DNA of 64,000 nucleotides from Pogona vitticeps (lineage: Eukaryota > Chordata > Lepidosauria > Squamata > Agamidae). The notes under the pieces were generated by a model that searched no databases, was not told the DNA's origin, and worked only from the letters and a program-made list of their open reading frames with translations. The position numbers and the translations under genes were made by a program. The number at the start of each line of letters is the position of its first letter. Position 1 is the stretch's first letter. Where the stretch lies: positions 144,941,001 through 145,005,000 of the forward strand of contig NC_135786.1 of assembly GCF_051106095.1 (NCBI RefSeq), given 5' to 3'. This document shows, piece by piece, positions 47,324 to 57,770 of the stretch.

Positions 47324-49320
47324 ATGTTTTTGTCAGGAACGGTTTATGTTCTTTTCTGTGGAATGCTGTCGTTAATGAGCGCTTTCTTCTGTCTTATCAG
47401 CTGGCCAGATATTAAAGGGTAATAGGTTTAAAGGGTAATAAGTATTGAATTTCAGAGAAACAATTCTTAGTTTAAAGCTCAGAAAATCTGAAAGCTTTGT
47501 CGCTATTTCTTACAGTAATAAGAGGCAAAATAAATTCAACAGATGTAAAAGTTTTCTTGAGATTACTGTCAAAGAGCCATTATTGCATAGAGTTAAATTT
47601 GCTCTGAGTCTATGGCTGTTCAAGTCTGTATAGGACTGTGTTATGGTCACAGCTCCATGATGACACCTAAGCATTTTGACAGGTAATTTTTATTATGAGG
47701 CCAGTCATTCATCAACAGGTAATTTAATTAGTGACCCAGCAGTAAAAATACTGGGACATGTATGGAAGCTAGTATTCACTTCATATTTATTATAACATGA
47801 AGCATTGTTCCTCTCCAGCTACGTGTACAACTTCTATCATACCTTGCATTGCTTAGTAGTTTCCTAAATATCTCAGCGTGATGGGTCTAATCTCATCCAC
47901 GGATACAGTGCAGCCTGCTAGGACATAAAGTCTGTATTGTCTTCCCTGCTCTGTGAAGTAGAAAACTCTAGGTCATAGCCTGGCGTAAAGCCCAGACTTC
48001 TTATCAGCGATTCTGGGCGTTCTGCAAGAGAATGCTATTCATCTCGGACAGTCTAAGAGAGAATCATTTGTTAACACTTACCTCCTGCAAAATGCTTGTG
48101 CAGCCTCAGAGGGAATAAACAGACTGAGCATAAAAATTTTGCATCTTTAACACATCTATTGCATGTCAGTTTTAGCATTGTATACACATGATCTCTCAAC
48201 AACTTCATCTGCAAGCTGTGGATGGTCTGCCAATCTTAGCTATACCACGGCTGTCAATTACAGTTCTCTTCTTCATCCCTAACTAGAAGGATAGGATTAC
48301 AATTAGTGAAAGATGCACTTATCAGACACTCCTTTGAACTTGTACTCCTGCGTTAAAGCAGTTACAGATTTGTGTTGCCAAAGCTTGTTCCAGATAGTGC
48401 CGTAATCAACTTTTGCTAATTTTTTTTTGTTGTCTGCAGGTAATGTTGAATTCTCCAAAGGACAAGCGCCTGCTTCTCTGTGTTTTCTGTCAATTAACCA
48501 TTTGTTTTCTTCCCAGCTTCTTGTATTCTCTTCACAGACAGTTCATCTTCTCGAGGTTTTGTTACGTGACAGCTTTTGAATTTTTTTCTATGACTTTAAT
48601 TGTTACTTGCTTTAAGACATGTGATCCAACACTGTATTTGAATATCTTGTGTGCTCAATAAGGAATCACCCTGAAGCATAGGATTTCTTTTTAAGTCTAC
48701 AGGGCAAGAAATTGTGGAAAAGCGCACATTTAACATTTAATTCTCCAGATATTTCTTTGCAACAGTTCTGTATAACTTAACATTTTCTGCCTTTTTCCTT
48801 GTAGCAGTCTGCTGTGTTCATGCACTCCTAGCAATGGAAACAAGGTGATGCTTATGACTCACTGATTGCGCAGAGATGGATTTTGCAATGGTTCTGCTGA
48901 TGGTAAAACATAGAGCTTATTAGCTAATTCTGGTTATGTATCTTTCCATATTTAGGTCCTATAGGGGTATATAAGCTAAGCCCAGTAGATAGGTTGAAGA
49001 AATGCTGTAGTGTTTATACATAGCTGTTCACACACCACACTCACGTTTTTGTGTTTAACGCTTTAAGGAGTTATACTATATGTGACAATGTTTGAATACC
49101 TCCCTAATTCGAACATTCCACATTGGGAGATATCTATCTAAATTTTCTTTTCATGCCAGCTAACTGTACAATTACAAGATCAGGTTTTATCTGTGTTCAC
49201 ATGTTTCTGAAAGATCCAAGTTTACGGGACTGCAGACAACAACTCAAAGAGCAAAGTTGGCTGCTGCTATCTTAGTCTTTCTTAATTCACTAGACAAGAA
49301 TTCAATCTCATTGTAAATAG
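47324..49320. other. Interior of the endogenous retrovirus with no recognisable retroviral protein
   Basis: About 2 kb where I recognise no protease, reverse transcriptase or RNase H motif in any frame. It may be strongly altered pol or foreign sequence carried in the element. Confidence 0.4.
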
Positions 49321-49835
49321 TCTTTAATATTGCTAATCAAATTGAACTTACGTATCTATCCCAATCCACATGGTTTAGAGCCAAATCACTTATGGCCCAT
49401 GGATACTTTTGGTATTAAGTCAGCCTTAGCAAAATTAAAAGAAAAGGGGGAATTATCCCTGGACTATCCCTGGGCCTGGGTCTCAAGGATGGGTCTCATG
49501 AATAAAGAATCCATGGTCTCATGTATAAAGAATACACTCTTGCATCAATTCTCTTCACTTCCTTCTAAGAATCATTTCAATAGTTACTGCATTAATAATT
49601 GTTCATACTCAAAGTTTTAAAGGTCTCCTTATCTATATATCATCATTCTTTATTACAGTCAAAGACCTACAAAGTCCAATAAAGGCTTCCACGTTCGTTT
49701 AACGTTCATCAATGCTTTGTCCTTTATCTTTTTATTAAATCCTTTGTTTCTTTTCCTTCCAAACTAACCACTTGTGTTCATAGACACTCTAGGTGTCCAA
49801 CCCTTAGTTCGCTATCGGAAGCCTCCAGGTCCAGG

Positions 49836-50141
49836 TTGGCTGATTACGTGGCGGTTGACACTCCAGACGGTCCTTTGAGGGTGCCAGCTTGGTGCGACCA
49901 CATCATGTTGTGGCCTCGACATCTGACCACTCCAATCCCAGACTTCAGCTCACGCCAGAACAGTCCCAGGATGACATCAAGGGAACAGAGATGGCAACAG
50001 CAGGAGCCTCAGCCGCCACCTGTGACATGGGGTGCTCTGAAGAACTTATCGGCACAGGCCGCAGGATTTTTAGAATCCATTCAGGCAGAACCATCACCTG
50101 AGAATTATATGGCGGCCGTTGTCACTGTAACCGAATTTTAA
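49836..50141 (+). pseudogene. Env-leader/Rec-like frame of the endogenous retrovirus
   Basis: 101 codons. The segment 'TWGALKNLSAQAAGFLESIQ' and the following 'PENYMAAVVTV' resemble by eye the start of betaretroviral Env and Rec (HERV-K: 'TWAQLKKLTQLA...PESMLLAAL'). In that family the segment is an RNA-export leader formed by splicing. A hydrophobic stretch typical of an Env membrane anchor is encoded near 50620-50690. Fossil remnant. Confidence 0.55.
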
Positions 50142-50769
50142 TTCCTATGTAACCAAATTTTAATTCCTATGTAACCATTTTTAATATGTATTATTTGTAT
50201 CTTTCTGCTTACACTGTATGCACTGCTTTTGTACAATCGCTTGCAATAAGTACTTGTCTTGTACCAGTTTGTAAAGCCCCTGGTAAAATTTGTAAAGCCC
50301 CTGGAAGTGAAGTCTTGAATGAGTCACAAATAATGTATTCTCCTCATGTTGCTAATGCAGTCAACACATGTGCCCGCATAATAAACTGTACCCACTCAAA
50401 GGTTTTTGGGGGTTCTGAACCCTGGCAATCCCCAATGGAATTGTACCAGAAACATCACTCATATTACAATATAATCTTATACTCAAAAGCTGAATATTCT
50501 GAATTCAACAACAGATAAACACTCTAAAAAGATATGCAGCCTCTATCAAACAACAAATTGGTCCAGCCTGGTTGGATGCGATCTGGAGTTGGTTGCCTAC
50601 GGGCTGGATCCGGCAGGTAGTGCAATGACTAATCATGTTTGGTTTCATTTTAATTGCCTTTTGCTGCTTCTTGCAATGTCTGCCAAATTTACTAAATCTT
50701 TTCATGTCTTCATGCTCCAAAACAAAACCATTATCACCTCGACAGGTTTATTATAAATATCAACGGCTA

Positions 50770-50784
50770 AAGAAAAGGGGGAGA
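50770..50784 (+). other. Polypurine tract of the endogenous retrovirus
   Basis: AAAGAAAAGGGGGAGA-type purine run ending right at the 3' LTR. Confidence 0.85.
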
Positions 50785-51107
50785 TGTGACCTCATCTAGG
50801 TGCTGGCAAACCACGTCTGGAAGAAGGTCACGGTGACCCTGATTCAGTAGCCAGAAAACAATTAGATCATCTTGCCTTTATCTGGAGCCAAGGCCTTGCA
50901 TGAAGACAAAACATTGATAACACACCTGCTCGTTAGCATTGCTCGTTAGCGCACGGATGTAATCCATCACTATGAAGCTTACTAACTGTTAGTATTGTTT
51001 ACTCTGCACTATAAAATAAACCTCTCACTTGGGTGAGAAAAGCTTTTGGTTCATGACTCTTGTCTCCGTGTCTTGATTGCTGGATCCTGAACCAGGATCC
51101 CTCATCA
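50785..51107 (+). repeat. 3' LTR of the endogenous retrovirus
   Basis: 323 bp, one base different from the 5' LTR (A versus G in the stretch after the second GCTCGTTAGC). It is followed by TGTGCA, the target duplication. Confidence 0.95.
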
Positions 51108-51582
51108 TGTGCAGGGACTAGAACAAGTTATAATGGATTTCACTTTGAATTTAGAATAAGAGAGAGCTTTGTTAATCTGTTTCCAGACACAGATCAACTC
51201 TCTGTGACTAGGGATAACTGGAATAAAGCATTTAATCATAATTAATTTGTTGGCCAAAATACATATTCTATATTAATGAAATGGAGACCCATCTCAAGGA
51301 GGCATCAGTAATTAGCATGGCAGAGTGAGATGAAAAGAAGCATGAGAGAAACATTTAGATTAGCTACCCTCTCTCTAGCTTACAAGTCCAAAGAACTGAC
51401 TGAAATGATTTCCTACAAATTGAAGAATGTCCATTCTGGAATAATTAATTACAACATACATAACAAACACCTAATGATAACAGCACATTAGCAACAGGGG
51501 AGGGGATAAGGAACACCAATGTGTAACAAGGTTTTTTGTTTTGTTTTATTGGTTGGGTTTTTTTGTTGTTTTTGTTTTTACA
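51108..51582. other. Unassigned stretch
   Basis: Flank of the retrovirus. No feature recognised. Confidence 0.4.
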
Positions 51583-51735
51583 TTGGGAGTTTGATGTCGG
51601 ATTGTGTCTCCTGTGAGTAGAGTCAGCCTTTGTGGTCTTGGGCAAGCTGCAAATCTGAGAGCACCCCCAGAAAAATGGAAGGATAAATTGCTCCTGAGCA
51701 TTTTCTACCTGGAAACAATATATATAAAACTGAAA
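51583..51735 (+). mobile_element. tRNA-derived SINE with RTE-type tail, worn and truncated
   Basis: It reads 'ttgggagtttgatgtcgg', 'tgtctcctgtgagtagagtc', 'agcctttgtggtcttgggca', 'agctgcaaatctgagag', 'ttttctacctggaaa', matching 54511-54727 in the same order. The A box and the very 3' end are missing. Confidence 0.75.
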
Positions 51736-52535
51736 CTGGAGAATATGGCAGAAAATTAAACCCACTGTATACTGTATTGTCTCCATAACTGACATAAAAG
51801 AATGTCATTTAGCTGTCTTGTTAAGGAGGAAAAAGCATTGAGAAGTGAAGGAAAAGTTAGCCTTCCTGCTTCAAGGGTCAATCAACACAAAGAAATTTGC
51901 AGTAAAGGATGCCAGATGCAGTGATGATCTCTAGTCATCATGGAGATCAGAAAATATAACAGTTTAATTGTAACTTATAAACCCATTAATGTCACTTCCT
52001 TGCTGTTTTATCTGCATTTTAGTAATACTGATTTGTTTCACAAGTAAAGTTCTTACTGTTTTTTAAAGAAAATAACATCAGAAAAAGCTCATGTGGTCTC
52101 CAAAATGATACAAATGCAGGCATAGGTTTATTAGACCATTTTTTAAATAAAGCAAAGAATAGATAGCTGGCTTTTGATGATAATTCTTCTTCTTCAGGCT
52201 GTGCATCAAGTTCTTGTGTGTAGTTCAGAAATTTATATACTTTTATTATTAGAGTCTCGTGGTCATTGTTGGGGGCAAATTAGCTTATTGAGATGGATAC
52301 AGATGAAATCTTCAAACGGTTTATGGGGGAGAGTGTGGTTTCAAACTGCTCCTCAGCCAACAGTTTGGAATTTATCACCAAATGTGTTTTTTTCACTTGT
52401 TGAAAAACAACCCTGATAATTGCTTTGTGTTTTTTTTTGTGCGAAGTGATTAACTGATGAAAAAAGGAGTCAGCTTCTGGGATTTTCCCTGGAATTGTGT
52501 CACTTTGGGAATGGTAGTGAGCAAAAGAGGATATC
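51736..52535. other. Unassigned stretch
   Basis: No gene or element recognised. Confidence 0.4.
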
Positions 52536-52543
52536 CTGTAGAC

Positions 52544-53032
52544 CAGGGGTCCCCAATCCCCCCAAGCCGCAGACCAGTACCAGTCCATGGCCTCAGAAGG
52601 ACTGGGCCGCTGGGACAGACGAGCAGCAAGCAGGAGGTGAGTGGCAAGTGAAGCTCCGCCTCCTGTCAACTCGCTCCTATTAGGTTCTGATGGTGCTGCT
52701 GATCTAACAGGAGGCGGAGCTTCGGTCCCCGTTCCCCTCCTGCTGCTGTAGATCAGCTGTGCCTGTGGCATTAGACGCTAATAGGAACCTGCACTCCTAG
52801 TTGATTCTAAACCACTGCTGATCTAGCAGGAGGTGGAGCTCCAACTGCAGTTCACCTCCTGCTCCTGCTCACTACTCTTCTGTCCCAGCACAATACATGT
52901 AATGAGCTTGATTCAAAGCTATTGTCCAACAACCTACTGCATAACAAGTACCCAACCACCATCACCCCGGGCCTTGAGAGAATGGTCTTCAACTAAACCA
53001 GTCTCTGGCGTCAAAAAGGTTGGGTTTCACTG
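52544..53032. mobile_element. hAT (Charlie-like) non-autonomous transposon, 489 bp
   Basis: It starts CAGGGGTCCCCAATCC and ends GGTTGGGTTTCACTG, with identical octamers CTGTAGAC at 52536-52543 and 53033-53040. Subterminal phrases ('ccgcagaccagtaccagtcc', 'tcaaaaaggttggg') match widespread amniote hAT elements from memory. The interior repeats 'caggaggcggagct' modules. No transposase. The perfect 8-bp duplication fixes both ends. Confidence 0.93.
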
Positions 53033-53040
53033 CTGTAGAC

Positions 53041-53513
53041 CATTGTGACTCCTGCCATTGGTGTTGTCAACATTCAGACTGCCCTTTGTTATGTAAAGCT
53101 TAGAATCCCTTTTTCCTGCTGGCAATTCAGACACAATATTGTGCAGCAATATTGGGCCATTTCCTGGCTTTTTTAAATTGTGAGTACCAAGCACAATATC
53201 CCGCATTCATAAACCAGTGGTTTTTTGAAGAATTGAATACTATTTCACCTTTCTTATACTGAGAATTAAGCCTTTCTATATTGCTCTCCCCATTCATTTT
53301 TGTTGTTTCCATTTCCTCATTCCCCCCACCCCATTGGTTTTCAATTTTTAACTTTCTGAATGCCAGATTTATTTCTGAGTGAAATGGATCACCCTCAGTT
53401 CTCACTGAAATGGACCAGGACATTCCACTTTCATCCAGCCCAGGACTGGGATAACAAGAACACCCCAAGCTTGACCTGGACCTGGATTTGTCCAAGACAA
53501 AGGCACAGCCTGG
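53041..53513. other. Unassigned stretch
   Basis: No gene recognised. Confidence 0.4.
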
Positions 53514-53614
<101 letters not shown>

Positions 53615-54510
53615 CAGTTAAATGCAGCTCACTGAATTTCCAGCAAGAACCACCATTAGGAGAACATTTGATGTAAATTTTTGTATAGGTTCATTTCTGT
53701 TCTTGGCTGGATCTGCCTTTGCAGCTGGAAACATGAGACAGCTTGCCTACCTTGCCTGTCATCATCTCAACAAGTGAGATGTGCCAAAATGGCTGACTTT
53801 CCTCAACAAAACTGACCCCATTGAGGGAACAAAAAGCAGCATGCTGCAACAGATACAGATGGACAATGATTCCCAGCAAGAAAGTGAGTCCCTGAACTGT
53901 GCCAAGAGAGTCACCTTTCTGCCAGCTTCACACTTACTGCTGCCACTTCTTACTCAATTTATGAATGGCAACTCATTTATCTTCTACAAGGGATGCTAAC
54001 TGTCTATGAAGTAATGAGAAGCCCAGTAGTTGCACTATCTGTGTTGTTCATGTCTTGGACATCCGGCTTCTGAAGCCTGCCCTTTTCATACACTGCGGAA
54101 AGTCATCTTTGAGGGAGTGGACTGATTCATTGTTTTAAAGACCTGATGCATTCCACAAAATGGGAAAGTATTCATGTTCGAACAGAATTGAACAGATTGA
54201 TGATAGTGGATTTTAATGAGTTATCGGTGTGCTCTTTTAGCTAAGGCTAAGTCCTGTGTAAGAAAGTGGTATCCAAATGCCAATTCTAATTTGCACATCA
54301 ACAGACAAACCCGAGGAGACATTTTCAATCAACCTGTGTATCAATCCCACTATTTAGCTGGTGTCTGGCCTGATGGATGTAATGAATTAACAAGGCTTTG
54401 GATTCTTGAATTAGTCTGTTTTTAAAGCAATACAAAATACTTAAAGTACTCCATGCTTAAGCCAGTGATGTAAAACTCAATACCCACAGATTTTGTAGCT
54501 ATCCTAATCG
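53615..54510. other. Unassigned stretch
   Basis: No gene or element recognised. Confidence 0.4.
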
Positions 54511-54727
54511 GCGCTAGATAGCTCAGTGGTTTAGGCATCTGGCTGCAGAACCAGAGGTTGGGAGAAAATTTCCCACTGTGCCTCTTGTGAGTAGAGCCAG
54601 CCTGTATGGCCTTGGGCAAACTGCACAGTTTCAGAAGACGAGAACGGTAAACCACTTCTGTATATTATCTACCTGGAAAATATTGAAAAAAAGGTTGTCA
54701 TAAGTCAGAATTGACATGATGGCACAT
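54511..54727 (+). mobile_element. tRNA-derived SINE with RTE/BovB-type tail, nearly full length
   Basis: The head is 'gcgctagatagctcagtggt' (A box), with 'gaaccagaggttggga' and a damaged B box. The body is 'cactgtgcctcttgtgag', 'tggccttgggcaaactgc', 'aacggtaaaccacttctgt', 'tatctacctggaaaa'. The tail 'gttgtcataagtcagaattg', 'acatgatggcac' follows the 3' end of RTE-type LINEs, which mobilise such SINEs in squamates (Sauria-type). Confidence 0.85.
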
Positions 54728-54843
54728 GATTACTATCATCAACCTAAACCTTCATGTTTTCTTTACAGACAAATTCTGGGGAGTTATTCAGTTGTCATTG
54801 ACATTCTTGAAAAACCTTCCTAGAAAGGTTTGTCTTTGTGATA

Positions 54844-54846
54844 TTT

Positions 54847-54920
<74 letters not shown>
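54844..54920. repeat. (ATTT)n(ACTT)n tract, tail of the LINE to its right
   Basis: ATTT units change to ACTT. On the minus strand this is a TAAG/TAAA tail, as expected for the 3' end of the LINE at 54845-57770. Confidence 0.9.
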
Positions 54921-55540
54921 GGTTTTTTAGCTGTGCCGTTACCAATGGTCTCTGAGCGGCATACAGCAATATTAAAACATTAGAAAACGTTAAAATCATT
55001 AAAAATTCCCAATATTATAATAATACTCTATATTAAAACAATTAATTTATCATTAATAAATCCTGCTGCTCACACAGCCAGCTAAAGGATACTATTTAAT
55101 TAAAATGCTGGCTAAACAGAAAGGTCTTTGCCTGGCGCCGAAAAGCCAAAAGTGTCGGAGCCAGGTGGATCTCTATAGGGAGGGCGTTCCAAAGTTGGGG
55201 GCCAACAGCCGAGAAGGCCCTATTTCAACATGCCACCCCCTCACCTCTTTCAGGGATGGCACCTTCAGAAGGGCCTGATCTTAAGAGTATGGGCAGACTC
55301 ATATGGAAAAAGGCAGTTCTTTAGGTAACCAGGTCCTAAGCCATTTAGGGCTTTGTATGTCAAAGTAAGCACTTTGACTTGGGCCTGAGCAGCAACTGGC
55401 AGCCAGTGCAAATTTTTCAGAACCAGTGTGATATGAGTCTGCGCGGCGGCACCACTTACCAGCCGCGCAGCCCGGTTCTGTGCCAGTTGCAGTTGCAGGA
55501 CCATCTTCAAAGGTTGCCCCACATATAGCACATTACAATA

Positions 55541-56294
55541 CAGTCAGCCCTCGACTTATGAACTTAATCCGTTCCGGAAGTCCGTTTGTAAGTTGAAACA
55601 TTTGTGAGTCGAAACCAAATTTCCCACAGGAATGCACTGAAAATTAATTATGGGGAAAAAAGGTCAGAAACTTAAAAATAAACAAAAGACACTTACCAGG
55701 TACTGTAGACTGAGCCTGGCTCTTCACAGTGCCTTGGTAGCCCCCCAAACTGCAGGAAAAAGAGCAGCAAACAGCTAAAAGCCGACACCCAGCAGGGAGC
55801 CTGGCAGCCATTTTGTGCTCTTCTCTGCTCCTGCCCCCCATCCCCGCCTAACAGCTGATCGGCTGTCTCTTAAGAGGCTTCCAGAGGCTTGCTCAGCACC
55901 TAAAAAGCAGGGGAATAAAGCTGGAAATAAAAAATGCTGCTTTTACCTTGCCCCCAGGAGGCTTCTGAAAGCAGGGGAGAGGGGGCCCACAGGGGGGCCC
56001 CATGGCCCCCTCCCACCTCCACGCCCCCTCCCCTCCCCCCACTTTCAGAAGCCTCCCAGGAGTAAGAGAAAAGCAGCATTTTTTATTTCCAGCTTTATTT
56101 CCCTGCCTTTTAAGGTGCTGAGTAAGCCTCCGGAAGCCTCTAAGATCAGCTGAGAGGTGGGGAGGGAGGGGGGCACTTTTTTTCTGTTCCTAACTCAGGG
56201 AAGTTTGCAAGTTGAGTTCCCTATTTCCCTATCAGATTGGATTATAAGTTGAATTGTTCGTAAGTAGGGCCGTTCGTAAGTCAAGGGTTGACTG
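55541..56294. mobile_element. Tigger/pogo-like MITE, family D (754 bp), nested
   Basis: The ends are CAGTCAGCCCTCGACTTATG and 'gtaagtcaagggttgactg', flanked by TA at 55539-55540 and 56295-56296. It sits inside the L2-group LINE and resumes its sequence precisely after the TA. The interior includes a C-rich part with CCCCTCC runs and two imperfect inverted modules around 'ctttattcc' and 'cagctgatc'. No transposase. Confidence 0.9.
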
Positions 56295-56673
56295 TAGTCC
56301 AGTTTGGTTGATACCAAGGCATGTGTTACTGTTGCCAGGCTCTGCTCATCCAGGTAAGAGTGAAGTTGATATATTCTCCGCAGCTATAAGAAGACACTCC
56401 TGGACACTGAGTCTACCTGGCCTTCCAGGTCAGACCCAGGTCAGGGAGCACCCCCAAGCTGTGGACTCTGTCCTTTCAGGGGAGTATAACTACGTGTAGG
56501 GCAGGGAAATGGTCCTATAACCTATCTGGTGGAGCACGTACCAGCAGCACTTCCAACTTGTCTGGATTGAGCCTCAATTTATTGACCCTCATCCAGTCCA
56601 TTATCGAGTCCAGGCATGAATTCAGAACGGTAACTGCCACACCTGGATTGGTATAGAATGAGAGGTAGAGCTG

Positions 56674-56946
56674 AACTAAAGATGAAAAGAGGGGAAATAA
56701 GTTTGAATATTTTTTATGCTATTTGGGATAGATTTACTGAATTTGTATTAGTGAAGGGAAAGGGGAAAGCCTCTAAGCAACAATCAATACAATTTTGGAA
56801 AAGAGGTTCGTAATAAAAGAATTATTCCAAAGGGTCCCGAAGGTATGGGGGTGCACTGGGTTTTAGATTGTTAGTCAGTATTTTGTATTGTTTTGTACTG
56901 ATATATTTGTTTTGGAAAATAATTGTAAATTTTTTAAAAAAAAGAT
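56674..56946 (+). mobile_element. LINE-1-like 3' fragment with poly-A and target duplication, nested
   Basis: A 273-bp insertion in the LINE ends in an A-rich tail (TTTTTTAAAAAAAAGAT). It is bounded by GTAGAGCTG at 56665-56673 and again at 56947-56955, a target duplication of 9-12 bp with one mismatch if extended. Poly-A, 5' truncation and a target duplication are the marks of LINE-1-type insertion. The body has no diagnostic protein, so a processed RNA copy is also possible. Confidence 0.6.
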
Positions 56947-57770
56947 GTAGAGCTGGGTGTCATCAGCGTATTGCTGACTCCTAAGCCCAAACCTCCTAAT
57001 GACCTCCCACAGTGGTTTCATGTAGATATTGAATAGCATGGGGGACAGTATAGAGCCCTGAGGAACCCCATGATGCAACCATGATGGATCATAGCTACTG
57101 TCCCCTAGCACCACCTTCTGGACCCGATCAGCCAGGTAGGAGTGGAACCACCATAAAATGGTGCATCCTATTCCCATCCCAATCTGTCCATAAGGTCCCC
57201 ATGGTCAATGGTGTTGAAAGCCACTGAGAGGTCGAGGAGAATCAAAAGGGACACATTCCCCCTGTCTCTCTCCCGGCAAAGGTAATCAAATAGAGCGACC
57301 AAGGCAGTCTCTGTCCCATAACCCGGCCTGAAACCTGACTGAAATGGATCTAGATAATCCACTTCATCCAGGAGAGCCTGGAGCTGCTCAGCCACCACAC
57401 ATTCCAACACCTTGTCCAGAAAAGGGAGGTTTGCCACTGGTCAATAGTTGATCACTACACCTGGGGCCAGATTAGGCTTTTTTTTTTTTTTTTTTGAGTG
57501 GGCAAATTGCTGCCTCTTTTAATGGGGCGGGGACCGCTCCCTCTCTTAATGAGGAGTTGATGACCTCCAGGATCCAAGTGTGAACACACACACACCCAGC
57601 AAATTCCTTTATTAGCCATGATAGGCAAGGGTTGAGTTGTGTAGTGGTGGCACGAACCAATCCAAGCACCATGTCCCCACTCTCAGGTTGTAACAACTGA
57701 AACTCATCCAATAAATTATCACATAATTTTAAGACCTTCCCATTCACACATTTTTTTTTTAAAAAATCAA

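Larger units (their letters stand above)
46106..51107 (+). mobile_element. Endogenous retrovirus with two LTRs, recent but broken
   Basis: It has LTRs of 323 bp at both ends (TG...CA), differing at a single base, and a 6-bp target duplication TGTGCA at 46100-46105 and 51108-51113. A tRNA-Trp-type primer-binding site lies 2 bases after the 5' LTR and a polypurine tract sits directly before the 3' LTR. The interior is 4.36 kb, well short of a complete provirus. It holds a short gag-position frame, a trace of pol (integrase-like 'EPNHLWPMD' near 49380) and an env-like 3' part. It is broken, with many breaks, and cannot act alone. The near-identity of its LTRs implies insertion within the last few million years or less. 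The short LTR and PBS recall alpharetroviruses, while the env leader recalls betaretroviruses. Confidence 0.95.
55265..57747 (-). pseudogene. Reverse transcriptase remnant of the L2/CR1-group LINE
   Basis: In protein order: 'SSLREGAVPAPLKEAAICPL' (57747-57472); 'FQSGFRPGYGTETALVALF' and motif A 'LLILLDLSVAFNTIDHGDLM' (57437-57168); 'GVPQGSILSPMLFNIYM' (motif B) and the catalytic 'QYADDTQLYI' (57177-56875); then, beyond the two insertions, 'AQNRAARLVSGAAA' and 'LHWLPVAAQAQVKVLTLTYK' (55531-55265). It has frame changes and the two insertions, so it is dead. The YADD residues remain. Confidence 0.88.
54845..57770 (-). mobile_element. L2/CR1-group LINE, 5'-truncated, with two nested insertions
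   Basis: Read on the minus strand from about 57770 to the TAAA tail at 54845. It encodes reverse transcriptase (57747-56875) and the C-terminal 'LVSGAAAQTHITLVLKNLHW' region (55531-55265). The element is interrupted by a 754-bp MITE (55541-56294) and a LINE-1-like fragment (56674-56946), so about 1.9 kb is its own sequence. The endonuclease part is absent. The family is abundant in lizards. I place it in the L2/CR1 group from memory of its protein. Confidence 0.85.
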
